Below, in pieces: positions 18,221 to 26,413 of a stretch of DNA of 64,000 nt. Position numbers and translations under genes: made by a program. The DNA is from Pseudomonas sp. DY-1 (lineage in GTDB: Bacteria > Pseudomonadota > Gammaproteobacteria > Pseudomonadales > Pseudomonadaceae), in the NCBI RefSeq assembly GCF_003626975.1, contig NZ_CP032616.1:4936001-5000000 (forward strand), read 5' to 3'. Under the pieces are notes generated by a model. The model saw only the letters and a list, made by a program, of their open reading frames with translations. It searched no databases and was not told the origin of the DNA. Numbering within the stretch: position 1 is the stretch's first letter; the number at the start of each line of letters is the position of its first letter.

Positions 18221-18340
18221 ATGGGAACCATCAACTCCATGCTCGCCCAGATCACCCTCGGTGACCTGTGGGCACTCCACTTCATAACCGGGGTGCTGCA
18301 ACTCATGGCACTCGGGCTCATCCACGGACACCAGAGGTAA
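18221..18340 (+). CDS. 39-residue membrane peptide, PfsE-position
   Basis: A short gene starting ATG 18221 with AGAGAGAAG upstream. The product begins MGTINSMLAQ, continues through one hydrophobic helix and ends HGHQR. In Pf4 the peptide at this place (PA0721, PfsE, about 30 residues) binds PilC and blocks type IV pili to exclude other phages. Shared position and size suggest a similar role or a gpVII/gpIX-type minor coat. No other evidence is available. Confidence 0.5.
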   Translation: MGTINSMLAQITLGDLWALHFITGVLQLMALGLIHGHQR

Positions 18341-18344
18341 GGCT

Positions 18345-18515
18345 ATGGAAGTGCCCTGGTTGGGATTGTGGATCCCGTCGGCATCAGGCATCGCGCTCAC
18401 CTGGGCGCAGTACCTGCTGATTGCGGGATTCATGGTAGGGGCCCTCGGGGTCGGCGTCGCCTGGGGCCAGTTCCGGCTCGGCTGGAAAGAAATCATCGAC
18501 GCCTCATCTGCATAA
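18345..18515 (+). CDS. 56-residue hydrophobic phage protein
   Basis: Starts ATG 18345, 4 bp after the previous stop, with AGAGG in that stop region. The product (MEVPWLGLWIPSAS at the start) has a membrane helix (about 24-44: LLIAGFMVGALGVGVAWGQF) and a charged end. It lies directly before the major coat gene, where filamentous phages encode minor coat proteins of the virion tip. Confidence 0.55.
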   Translation: MEVPWLGLWIPSASGIALTWAQYLLIAGFMVGALGVGVAWGQFRLGWKEIIDASSA

Positions 18516-18527
18516 GGAAACCATCCC

Positions 18528-18824
18528 ATGCAAAAGCAACTCACCGTGCGCTCCGGCGCCATCGCTCACCAGAACGGCACCAGTGTCGGTAAAGCACTGG
18601 GCATCAAGCATGCCGTTCTCTACACCGTCATCGCCGCCGCCATGACCGCAGGCATGGCCAACGCCGCCATCGAAGTGCCCCTGTCCCTGCTCGACGTCTT
18701 CGTCGACCTGGGCAAAGCCTTCGGCGTGCTGATGGCCGCCGGTGCCGTGCTGTTCGGCGTTGTCCGTGGCGGCGTGGCCCTGTTCAAGCTGGCGGGCCGC
18801 ATCTTCTCCGCCGCTGGCGCCTAA
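18528..18824 (+). CDS. Major coat protein (gpVIII/CoaB-like) precursor
   Basis: A 98-residue precursor. A long N-terminal leader (about 46 residues, ending AGMANA) precedes a mature part of about 52 residues. The mature part has a mildly acidic/amphipathic start (AIEVPLSLLDVFVDL), a central hydrophobic helix (VLMAAGAVLFGVV) and a basic C-terminus (FKLAGR), the classic layout of a filamentous phage coat subunit that inserts in the inner membrane before assembly. AAGGAAA precedes ATG 18528. The gene lies between small membrane genes and the adsorption protein, as in Pf phages. The sequence itself is not close to Pf1 CoaB. Confidence 0.8.
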   Translation: MQKQLTVRSGAIAHQNGTSVGKALGIKHAVLYTVIAAAMTAGMANAAIEVPLSLLDVFVDLGKAFGVLMAAGAVLFGVVRGGVALFKLAGRIFSAAGA

Positions 18825-18839
18825 GCAGGACGCGGATAG

Positions 18840-20318
18840 ATGCGTACGGCTATCCGCACCCTGGTTGCCCTCACGTTTATGGCGTGGGGGCAATTTGTGT
18901 GGGCGGTGGATTATTGGTGGCAACTGACAAACAGCGCCGTCCGCTATCCATCGGCTTTGCTGGCTTGCCAAGCTGCCCAGAGCGCGTATCCCGGTGGAAT
19001 CTACAAATGGGGTTCACCCTCGGTAGTTCAGTGCGGCTATATCCACCCCAGCACTGGCACAATGGTTCAGTACAATCGGACGGCCAGCCGTTTTGGCGAT
19101 AGTTGTCCGCCCGGCACTGACTATGACGCCAAATCCGGAGGCTGCACGGTACTTGCCGATTGCGCTGCCACCACCGGCCAGGAAATCCTCAAAACCCAGG
19201 TCTGCCAGTACAACACCACCCTCAAGCTCGCTGTCTGCGACGACCAGGTCGCCTTCGAGGGCTGCAAGTACACCGCAGGCGGCAAGAAGTCCTGCGTCTC
19301 CATCCTGGAGAACCAGACCTACCAATGCACCGGCAGCTTCTACGGCTCCGGCGAATCCAATGGCACCGCCCCCGACACCTGCGCCGGGGAGGACTGCTCC
19401 CAGCCCAAGCCCGATGACCCCGACTCCAATTGCGTGTCGGCCAACGGCGTAGAAACCTGCTTCGACCCGAAGAAACCCGGCTGCGGCACCGTCAACGGCG
19501 TCGAGGGCTGCTTCCAGGAAGAACCCGGCTGCGGTTACTTCAACGGCACCTACCGCTGCATGGAAGCCGAGAAGCCCAACCGCAACTGCGGCTACTTCAA
19601 CGGCAAGCAGGTCTGCTACGACCCGAACGACCCCACCAAGCAGATCCCCGAGTCCTCGTCCGATCACCCCAAGAATGGCGGCAATGCCGACGGCGACGAC
19701 ACCAACGACCCGCGCCCCTCCACCGGCACGGGCGGCAGCGCGCAGGGCTCCAACGAAGGCGCCACCAACCAGGCCATCGAAGACCTGGGCGAGAAGCTCG
19801 GCCCGAAGATCGACAAGACCAACGCCCTGCTCGATGGCATCCAGGGCCAACTGGGCGAACTGCTCGATGGCCTGTTCGGCGAGGAATACGACGGCAACGG
19901 TACTGGCACTGACGGGGACGCCGAAGGTGCAGGGCAGGGGGCGGGCGATGCCCTGGGCGACCAGATCGGCAAGTACGGCGACCAGCTCCTGGGCGAACGT
20001 GAAGCCGAAGTAGATACCGCCCTCAAGGCACTCCCCAAGACGGTGACCGATGGGTGGTTCGGCGCCGATGGCAGCAAGGTTGGCCTCAACAACGTTCTGG
20101 ACCGACTACTGCCCTCCGCCATGGGCTGCGCGAACTACTCCATTTCCTTCGCCCTGGGCAACTACCACACCACGCTCGTATTGCCCGTGTGCGAACTCAC
20201 CCGGCTCAAACCGCTGCTCGAATACATCATCTGGATCGCCACCGCCGTCGGCCTGTGGAAGATCCTTTACGCCGGCCTAAGGCAGGAAGACGCCAAAGCC
20301 GCCAAGGGAGGCTTCTGA
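18840..20318 (+). CDS. Adsorption/minor coat protein (gpIII/CoaA-like)
   Basis: A 492-residue exported protein. It has a signal peptide (to about residue 22), then a cysteine-rich N-terminal half with repeating modules of the form CGYFNG or GCGTVNG followed by a second Cys (about residues 200-260). Next come a Gly/Asp/Asn-rich linker (about 270-380) and a C-terminal helix (EYIIWIATAVGLWKILYAGL) that anchors it in the membrane and virion. This matches the receptor-binding protein at the virion tip, which for Pf phages contacts type IV pili. The linker and Cys repeats are the likely host-range determinants. Confidence 0.8.
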   Translation: MRTAIRTLVALTFMAWGQFVWAVDYWWQLTNSAVRYPSALLACQAAQSAYPGGIYKWGSPSVVQCGYIHPSTGTMVQYNRTASRFGDSCPPGTDYDAKSGGCTVLADCAATTGQEILKTQVCQYNTTLKLAVCDDQVAFEGCKYTAGGKKSCVSILENQTYQCTGSFYGSGESNGTAPDTCAGEDCSQPKPDDPDSNCVSANGVETCFDPKKPGCGTVNGVEGCFQEEPGCGYFNGTYRCMEAEKPNRNCGYFNGKQVCYDPNDPTKQIPESSSDHPKNGGNADGDDTNDPRPSTGTGGSAQGSNEGATNQAIEDLGEKLGPKIDKTNALLDGIQGQLGELLDGLFGEEYDGNGTGTDGDAEGAGQGAGDALGDQIGKYGDQLLGEREAEVDTALKALPKTVTDGWFGADGSKVGLNNVLDRLLPSAMGCANYSISFALGNYHTTLVLPVCELTRLKPLLEYIIWIATAVGLWKILYAGLRQEDAKAAKGGF

Positions 20319-20320
20319 CC

Positions 20321-20692
20321 ATGGGCTGGATCATCGGCTTTCTGCGCACCCTGTTTCCGCGCCTGTTCAGTGGGCTGGGCCTCTTCCTGGTGGGCTTCTT
20401 CGGCCCCCTCATCGCACCGGTCATGGGCTTCATCGCCCAGTTCTTCAAGAAGGTCGGCATTCTCCTGCTGGTCATTGCCGCCATCGGTCTCGCTATCCAG
20501 GCCCTGGCCCTGGCTATTGGCGCGTTGCTTTCCCAAGTCGCCAACCTCGGCCCGCCCTGGATGTTGGAGATCGGGCGAATGTTCATTCCGAGCAACCTGT
20601 CCTTCTGCATCACGCTCCTGGTCGTCGCCAAGATCAAGTCCTTGATCGCCTATTGGGTGTCGCGCCTCTCCGAAAAGTTCATCCACACCTGA
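20321..20692 (+). CDS. gpVI-like minor coat/membrane protein
   Basis: A 123-residue, strongly hydrophobic protein with three membrane helices (about residues 16-45, 46-75 and 85-110). It starts ATG 20321, 2 bp after the adsorption gene stop. Position between gpIII-like and Zot genes, and size, match gpVI of filamentous phages (PA0725 position in Pf4), which closes the virion end together with gpIII. Confidence 0.7.
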   Translation: MGWIIGFLRTLFPRLFSGLGLFLVGFFGPLIAPVMGFIAQFFKKVGILLLVIAAIGLAIQALALAIGALLSQVANLGPPWMLEIGRMFIPSNLSFCITLLVVAKIKSLIAYWVSRLSEKFIHT

Positions 20693-20699
20693 GGCGCCC

Positions 20700-21806
20700 A
20701 TGGCCGTTTACATCGTCACCGGCAAGCTGGGTGCGGGCAAAACCCTGCTGCTGGTCATGCAGATCCTCAAGTACCTGAAAGCCCGCCGCCGCGTCGCCAT
20801 CAACGTCGACGTGTTCATGAACAAGCTGTGCAAGCCCGACAACACCTATTCCCGCCTCGTGCGCCTACCTGATTTGCCCTCCGCCTCTGATCTGCGTGGC
20901 CTCGGTGTCGGCTGCGAGAAGTACGACGAAGAAATGTTCGGCGGGATCTTCCTGGATGAGGCCGGCGTCTGGCTCAACTCCCGCGACTGGAACCAGGGTG
21001 GCCGTTCCGACCTGCTCAAGTTCTTCCTGTACCTGCGCAAGCGCCGCTGGGACCTCTGGCTCTGCGTGCAGAACGTCAACGTCATCGACAAGCAGGTGCG
21101 CGAGTCCATCGCCGAGCACGTCGTCTACATCAACCGCTGGGACCGCCTGAAAGTCCCCTTCATGTTCCGCTGGCCGCTGCAGCTGATCACCCTCGGCCGC
21201 TGGAAGGGCAAGCTGCCGAAACTGCACCAGGCCATCGTCAAGTACGGCGCCAAGTTCAACTCGCCCAAGGTGGATGACTGGTACTACCGCGGCGAAGAGT
21301 TCTACGACTACTACGACACGACCCAGGAGTACGACGAGGGCTACGACAAAGGCTCCTACTCCATGCTGCCGCCCGGCTACTGGCGCCGCCGCCTTCCACG
21401 AGCCCTGCGCAACTGGAGGTTCTTCATGCGCACCACCCGCATCTTCTTCCGCCGCACCCGCATCCTGAACGCCTTCTTCCTCGGCGCCTGCTGCGCGCTC
21501 CTGCTGGCCGTGCCGATCTTCGGCGCCATCGCCTTCACCGCCCAGCCGGCCGCCGTCGTCCAGGAACAAACCACCGCTCCGGCGCCGCTCCCCGAAGCCA
21601 CTCACCCGCTGGCCGATGAATACGCCGAACTGCGTATTGCCACCTACGGCCGACTGGCCGGCAGCACGCTTTACGTCTTCCGCGACAGCCAGGGTCAACG
21701 CCTCACCCAGGACGACCTCATCGCCAAAGGCATCACCGTCAAGGACCGCGGCCCCCGCGAAGCCCTCCTGGTCCGTGAGGCCGACTACCACTCCGTCTTC
21801 CGCTAG
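20700..21806 (+). CDS. Zot-family assembly ATPase (gpI-like)
   Basis: This 368-residue inner-membrane protein drives extrusion of the filament. The N-terminal ATPase domain carries Walker A GKLGAGKT (residues 8-15) and a Walker B-like segment GIFLDEAGVWL near residue 87. A single transmembrane helix (about 260-285) separates it from a short periplasmic domain that would dock on the secretin. The gene order before and after it is the usual one. Confidence 0.92.
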   Translation: MAVYIVTGKLGAGKTLLLVMQILKYLKARRRVAINVDVFMNKLCKPDNTYSRLVRLPDLPSASDLRGLGVGCEKYDEEMFGGIFLDEAGVWLNSRDWNQGGRSDLLKFFLYLRKRRWDLWLCVQNVNVIDKQVRESIAEHVVYINRWDRLKVPFMFRWPLQLITLGRWKGKLPKLHQAIVKYGAKFNSPKVDDWYYRGEEFYDYYDTTQEYDEGYDKGSYSMLPPGYWRRRLPRALRNWRFFMRTTRIFFRRTRILNAFFLGACCALLLAVPIFGAIAFTAQPAAVVQEQTTAPAPLPEATHPLADEYAELRIATYGRLAGSTLYVFRDSQGQRLTQDDLIAKGITVKDRGPREALLVREADYHSVFR

Positions 21807-21817
21807 AGGATCCCGCC

Positions 21818-23164
21818 ATGGACTGGAAACCCGCTCGCTCACTCGCTCTCATCGCCGCCCTGCAGGCGCCCTTGGCCACTGCCGCCGAACGGGTCGAACT
21901 CTACGACGCCACCCTGCAGGACTTCGTCGAATGGTCCGCCCAGCAGCTGAAGAAGTCCGTGGTGGTCGGCTCCGATATCCGCACCGCGCCCGTCTCCATC
22001 TTCGCCACCTACAGCGGCCCCAAGGAGCTGGAGCAACTACTGGAGAACGCCGTGCTCGCCTCCGGCTTCCACTTCTCCAGCACGCCGTCCACTTTGCGTA
22101 TCAGCGCCCAGGCGGTCGCGGAATCACCGGACCTGGTCACCGACGTGGTCCAGCTGCAGCACCTGCAGTCCGACTTCGCCCACCAGGCGGTGAAGGATGT
22201 CATCAGCTCCAGGAGCGACAACCAGGACAGCAACCGCAACCTGAGCATGGTCAGCCCGTCACCCACCTCCAACGCGCTGATCGTCACCGCCACCCGCAGC
22301 CAGCTCGACGTCATCCGCGAAGTGGTCAGGGAAATCGACCGGCCCCGGCGGCAGGTCATCATCACTGCCGTCGTCGCTGAACTGTCCGACAACGACTTCG
22401 AAGCCCTGGGCCTCAACGTCGGCCTCGACTCCAGGCGCATCGACGCCAGCGGGATCTCCCTGCGCGGCTCCGACAAGTCCGACCTCGGCTTTAGCCTGAC
22501 CTTCTCCGGCCCGACCCTCTCGGCCTTCCTGCAGGCGGTGAAAGCCACCGGCAACAACCGCATCCTCTCCACGCCGCAACTGCTAACCCTCAACCGCGAG
22601 CCGGCCTCCATCGTCGTCGGCCAGAACGTGCCCTTCATCACCGGGCAGACCACCAGCGGCTCCACGCCGGCCTCCGACCCGTTCCAGACCATCGTGCGCC
22701 AGGATGTGGGCGTCACCCTCGAGGTCACCCCCTTCATCACCCCGGCCAACGCGATCGAGCTGGAGGTGAACCAGTCCGCCTCCACCGTCTCCGACGACAA
22801 GACCGCCGCCGACATCATCACCAACACCCGCCGCATCAGCACCCGGGTTCAGCTCCAGGACGGGGAGGGCGTGCTGCTCGGCGGCCTGCGCTCGGAACAG
22901 ACCGACAGATCCGTTTCGGCCATTCCGATCCTCTCCGAGGTGCCCTTGCTGGGTCCGCTGTTCCGCTCAACCAGCAACCGCAGCCGCTCCACCAACTTGG
23001 TCGTCCTGCTCACCGCCCGCATCCATGGCGCCGCCGACACCGTGAAGGTGCGTGATCCAGTACGTCCCCTTGCTTTGCCCGTCCTGAGCGCGGCCGAGCC
23101 GGGAGTCGGCGCAGCCGGCGATGGGCTCGGCCGCGCCAGGGCGGGCCGGGAGACGTCCCTGTAG
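21818..23164 (+). CDS. Phage secretin (gpIV-like outer-membrane channel)
   Basis: A 448-residue secretin. It has a signal peptide (to about 22), an N0-like domain (ERVELYDATLQDFVEWSAQQ region), an N1-type domain, then the conserved secretin core from about residue 180 with VPFITG near 270 and GVTLEVTPFI near 298. It would form the outer-membrane exit channel for the virion. ATG 21818 follows AGAGGA. It lies 11 bp after zot. Pf4-type phages lack a secretin and borrow host channels, so this phage is more like Ff or CTX-related designs in exit strategy. The last about 40 residues are low-complexity and may be non-essential. Confidence 0.9.
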   Translation: MDWKPARSLALIAALQAPLATAAERVELYDATLQDFVEWSAQQLKKSVVVGSDIRTAPVSIFATYSGPKELEQLLENAVLASGFHFSSTPSTLRISAQAVAESPDLVTDVVQLQHLQSDFAHQAVKDVISSRSDNQDSNRNLSMVSPSPTSNALIVTATRSQLDVIREVVREIDRPRRQVIITAVVAELSDNDFEALGLNVGLDSRRIDASGISLRGSDKSDLGFSLTFSGPTLSAFLQAVKATGNNRILSTPQLLTLNREPASIVVGQNVPFITGQTTSGSTPASDPFQTIVRQDVGVTLEVTPFITPANAIELEVNQSASTVSDDKTAADIITNTRRISTRVQLQDGEGVLLGGLRSEQTDRSVSAIPILSEVPLLGPLFRSTSNRSRSTNLVVLLTARIHGAADTVKVRDPVRPLALPVLSAAEPGVGAAGDGLGRARAGRETSL

Positions 23165-23224
23165 CACGTCTTATGAATGGCTTTTAGCCGTGTCGTTTCG
23201 TTTCAATTTGTGGAGCTTTGAAGC

Positions 23225-24508
23225 ATGAAAAAAGCAGTGGATCAGGTTCGACTGGACCTCACGACCGGTCTTGAGTCTCGCGACTCGCGCCTGTTCTTCG
23301 ACCCGAAGACGGCCCGCATGACGAACCTTGAGAAGGTCCGATTGCTGGGCTGTCGGGTGGACACCGTGCGCCAGTTGTACCGAGGCCGCATTCGCCCGGA
23401 GCTGGTCACGGCCATTGAGCAAGGTGGCATCGTCCAGTTCGCTGGCCATTACTGGCATGCCGGACGTGTGGGGCGTGATTCGGGCTATCAGTACAAGCTG
23501 CAAAACGCAGACCTTGGCTTCGTCCTCCTGTTGAAGAACTTCAACGTGAAGATCGACGTGATCGGCGCCCACATGAAGATCGAAGTGAGCCCCCATGCCA
23601 TCCAGTCGTGCACGCCCGACGTCCTGCAGGAATGGATGGACCGCTTCGCCAAGGAAGCCATGCAACATGTCGAGCCCAATCAGTGCGCCGTTCACCTCGC
23701 CCTGGACGTGCAAGGCTGGAACCCGCCTGCTGATCTGATCGACCGCCTGCAATGCCGCGCCCGTACCCGTCGCGACCTCTCCGGCATCAAGGAAGTCCAC
23801 TACGACGGCGAAGCGGTTTCCTACGGCCGTGGCCAGTCCTTCCTGTTCGGTTCCGCGTCAGGTATTCAGCTCGCCATCTACAACAAGTCGCTTCAGGCCT
23901 GGAGCATCGACAAGCTCGATTACTGGCGCTCGGTCTGGTCCGGCATGGACAACCCGTTCGATTCCGAAGACGACCAGAACTATGACCCCGAGGCTCCGGT
24001 ATGGCGCATCGAACTGCGCTACCACCACTCGATCATTCAGCAGTTCGCCGATGGCTCCGCCGATATGGATACCGGCGCCATGATCGACAACCGCACCTTT
24101 GCCGAGCTGGCGGGGCATCTCGACGGGCTGTTCCAGTACGGCCTGGAGTCCTTCCGCCTGTGTTCCAGCAAGGGCGTGCTCGATGCCTTCTGGACCCTGA
24201 TGCGTCAGGACGTGAAGGTCTCTATCCCTGCTGAATCGCTCGCCGGACGCACTCACTACAAACGCCACTTCAAGACCTCCCAGGGCTTCACCGGCAAGAA
24301 CGTTGAGCTGTTCTTGGGAAACTTCATCAGCCTGCTCGCACGGGAGCGTGTAGGCGCGGAAAAGGCCTTCGCCAGCCTCAGGGAGTGGGTGTGCTGGCCA
24401 GTCATTCGCGATCACTACGCCGCAAAGGAGATGGGCGAGCGTGACGTCTACAAGCACATCCAGGACCTACTTCGGGAGCGCGTAGTTCGGTGGGGGAGGG
24501 CGGTGTAG
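23225..24508 (+). CDS. Phage replication initiation protein (gpII/PA0727-like)
   Basis: A 427-residue protein of the kind found between Zot and integrase in Pf-type phages and expected to nick the double-stranded form for rolling-circle replication. Visible blocks: CAVHLALDVQGW near residue 158 and IQLAIYNKSLQAW near 217, resembling conserved segments of the phage/plasmid replication family, with several Tyr residues that could be catalytic. ATG 23225 is preceded by GGAGC. Its stop shares one base with the integrase start (TAGTG). Confidence 0.8.
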   Translation: MKKAVDQVRLDLTTGLESRDSRLFFDPKTARMTNLEKVRLLGCRVDTVRQLYRGRIRPELVTAIEQGGIVQFAGHYWHAGRVGRDSGYQYKLQNADLGFVLLLKNFNVKIDVIGAHMKIEVSPHAIQSCTPDVLQEWMDRFAKEAMQHVEPNQCAVHLALDVQGWNPPADLIDRLQCRARTRRDLSGIKEVHYDGEAVSYGRGQSFLFGSASGIQLAIYNKSLQAWSIDKLDYWRSVWSGMDNPFDSEDDQNYDPEAPVWRIELRYHHSIIQQFADGSADMDTGAMIDNRTFAELAGHLDGLFQYGLESFRLCSSKGVLDAFWTLMRQDVKVSIPAESLAGRTHYKRHFKTSQGFTGKNVELFLGNFISLLARERVGAEKAFASLREWVCWPVIRDHYAAKEMGERDVYKHIQDLLRERVVRWGRAV

Positions 24509-25548
24509 TGGCCATTGAGCAACTGCCGGATGGCCGCTGGAAAGTCGATACCGAGCCGATCAAGGGCAAGCGCTTCCGCAAGACGTTCAAGACCAAGGGT
24601 GAGGCGCAACGCTTCGAAGCAACCTGCAGGGCCAAAGTGATCGACGCGCCCGACTGGTCACCCCGCCAGAAGGATCGTCGCCGCCTGCTGGAGCTACTGA
24701 AACGCTGGGGCATCCTACATGGCAACGGCCTCACCGACTACGCCGGGCGAGAGCTGCTGCTGAAGAGAATGATCGAACGCCTGGGCGACCCGATCGGCCA
24801 CCAGTTCACCGCGGTGAAGTTCGCTGAATACCGGGCCAAGCGCCTTGACGCCGGTATCAGCCGAAAGACCATGAACAACGAACTCGGCTACCTCCGCGCC
24901 CTGTTCAATGTGCTGATCCAGTTCCAGGAAATCGATTACCCGAACCCGCTGGCCACGGTGAAGCCGATGAAGCTCCAGGAGCGTGAGCTGGCGTACCTCG
25001 ATCACGAACAGGTGGATAGTTTGTTCGCCACGCTGCGCTCCATGCAGCACGTCCACGTCGAGCTGATTTCTACCATCTGCCTGGCTACAGGCTGCCGCTG
25101 GGGAGAGGCACAAGGGCTTGTGCCGTCCAGGGTGAAGGGCGGCGCGGTGCATTTCGTGGAAACCAAGTCCAAGCGGCGTAGATCGATTCCGATTACGCCC
25201 GAGCTGGAAACCCGCATCCTTGACCACTTCTCACGGCATGGTCTATTCACCAACTGTCGAAACAGTTTCGATGAAGCGGTGGAGAAGGCCGGTCTAAAGC
25301 TGCCTGCCGGTCAGAAAGCGCATGTACTGCGTCACACCTTCGCTTCGCATTTCATGGCAAACGGGGGAAACATCCTATCGTTGCAGAAGATCCTGGGGCA
25401 TTCCTCGTTGTCGATGACCATGCGGTATGCGCACCTGGCGCCAGGCCACTTCCAGGATGTTCTGGAGTTCGGCCCCACCAGGGATTTTCGACAGTTCTTC
25501 GACACTTCCCCGATTGCTGAACAGGAAGGCACGGAAAAAGCCTTATAA
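24508..25548 (+). CDS. Tyrosine integrase of the selC prophage
   Basis: A 346-residue phage integrase. It has an N-terminal arm-binding segment, a SAM-like core-binding domain (about 60-160) and a C-terminal catalytic domain with the full active site: Arg in TGCRWGE (about R197), H-x-x-R in HVLRHT (H272, R275), His in LGHSS (H298) and the nucleophile Tyr in MRYAHL (Y307). I chose GTG 24508 because it overlaps the stop of the replication gene and has GGGGGAGGG upstream. The gene ends 8 bp before intact selC, in the same direction, so transcription from int can run into the tRNA. Its last 20 codons overlap paired TTCGACA repeats. Confidence 0.95.
   Translation: MAIEQLPDGRWKVDTEPIKGKRFRKTFKTKGEAQRFEATCRAKVIDAPDWSPRQKDRRRLLELLKRWGILHGNGLTDYAGRELLLKRMIERLGDPIGHQFTAVKFAEYRAKRLDAGISRKTMNNELGYLRALFNVLIQFQEIDYPNPLATVKPMKLQERELAYLDHEQVDSLFATLRSMQHVHVELISTICLATGCRWGEAQGLVPSRVKGGAVHFVETKSKRRRSIPITPELETRILDHFSRHGLFTNCRNSFDEAVEKAGLKLPAGQKAHVLRHTFASHFMANGGNILSLQKILGHSSLSMTMRYAHLAPGHFQDVLEFGPTRDFRQFFDTSPIAEQEGTEKAL
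25487..25507 (+). repeat. Paired integrase arm-type repeats, right end
   Basis: TTCGACAGTT (25487-25496) and TTCGACACTT (25498-25507) mirror the pair at 10284-10304 in content and 11-bp period. They lie within the 3' end of the integrase gene, 48 bp inside attR. Likely arm-type binding sites for integrase; function inferred. Confidence 0.55.
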
Positions 25549-25549
25549 A
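25544..25549 (+). promoter_or_regulatory. Candidate -10 box in front of intact selC
   Basis: TATAAA lies 7 bp before the first base of the tRNA (25557), the ideal distance for transcription to begin at the tRNA 5' end. No good -35 box is present at 17 bp (ACAGGA). The box is on phage DNA, not on the native upstream DNA of selC, so it could be a phage-borne replacement promoter. Confidence 0.45.
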
Positions 25550-25556
25550 TCAATAT

Positions 25557-25652
25557 GGAAGGCAAGCACGCCCGGTGGCGTGGCCGGGCTTCAAACCCGG
25601 TGGGGGACGGCAGCCGTTCCTGGGTGGGTTCGACTCCCACTGCCTTCCGCCA
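25557..25652 (+). tRNA. selC: tRNA-Sec (UCA), intact copy at attR
   Basis: A 96-base tRNA-Sec with CCA encoded. The 8-bp acceptor stem GGAAGGCA/TGCCTTCC is the hallmark of this tRNA. The anticodon arm is CCGGG-CTTCAAA-CCCGG with anticodon TCA at 25591-25593, followed by a long variable arm and a T arm GTGGG-TTCGACT-CCCAC. Bases 25555-25598 are the phage-carried duplicate of the 5' half; the rest is native chromosome. It decodes the UGA of fdnG at 1573 with SelA and SelB. Confidence 0.97.
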
Positions 25653-25935
25653 ATTCAAAGCGCAATGCAGTGTTCAACGTCTGTGTTTTCCCATTATTTC
25701 CGTGACTTGCGCCAGTTTCTTAGTGTCGTGCCTGACATTTAGACAGGCGGTCATTCCGTTGGGAGCTATGGCTCTTGCGGCAATAACGGGCGCTGAGCAC
25801 TATTTAAGCAGTTATCCCTGCAGTTCTAGAGTCGGGAGAGGGTGGTCAGGGGTTGGCTGCTCGAACTCGAACCTGCCACAACAGCTAGCGCCTCTAAGAG
25901 GGCGTTCTGAAACACAGCGACCATCAGGAGTTGAC

Positions 25936-26217
25936 ATGACTATCCGATTCGCACTGGGCAGCGCGCTGGTCCTCATGGCGAGCGTGGCTTTTGCCGCAGC
26001 TCCGGCAGCCAAGAAGGACAGTGACAATTACTACCTGAACTGGCAGGAGCGTAACGGCGCGATCGCTCTGGACACGGTGTGCAGCAAGAACGAGAAGGGC
26101 TCCAAGCAGTTCCGCAACTGCCAGCAGCATGCGCAGGTGATTTTCCGCAACTCCTGCACCAAGGCGAAGGACCCGGCCAGCAAGTGGTGCGTTGCGCAAG
26201 CCCAGTACAAGCCCTGA
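25936..26217 (+). CDS. Small secreted protein, four cysteines
   Basis: A 93-residue protein with signal peptide (cleavage near AFA-AAPAA). The mature part is basic with four cysteines (TVC, NC, SC, WC), likely two disulphides in the periplasm. AGGAG lies 5 bp before ATG 25936. It is the first chromosomal protein gene after the prophage. No family recognised. Confidence 0.8.
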   Translation: MTIRFALGSALVLMASVAFAAAPAAKKDSDNYYLNWQERNGAIALDTVCSKNEKGSKQFRNCQQHAQVIFRNSCTKAKDPASKWCVAQAQYKP

Positions 26218-26413
26218 GTTCGTTTCGGTCGCGGAGGAAGGAACGAACTTCCTCCCGTCGCCCACTCCTCTAAAGCCACCATTCATGGAGGCTTTCTGCT
26301 CTTTGTTCTCGCGCTCTCGACCGTTGGGTAGGGAGGCACGGCTGCCGCCAGTCCCGCGCATATAGTGGATAGATGACCATTGCAACGGCGCTTCTCCCCG
26401 TAGGAGGCGTGCG

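Larger units (their letters stand above)
10147..25598 (+). mobile_element. Filamentous (Pf/inovirus-like) prophage in selC
   Basis: The element is about 15.4 kb, bounded by the 44-bp direct repeat 10147-10190 / 25555-25598. Its plus-strand gene order matches Pf-type phages: switch region, small early genes, presumed ssDNA-binding protein, small membrane proteins, major coat, adsorption protein, gpVI-like protein, Zot ATPase, replication protein, integrase. It adds two things that Pf4 (as I recall it) does not have: a secretin gene after zot, and a minus-strand RHS operon of about 5 kb next to attL. The RHS flanks and the 10.5-16.6 kb interval are visibly more AT-rich than the phage core and the host, suggesting separate origins. 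All structural, replication and integration genes look intact, so it may be active. Confidence 0.9.
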
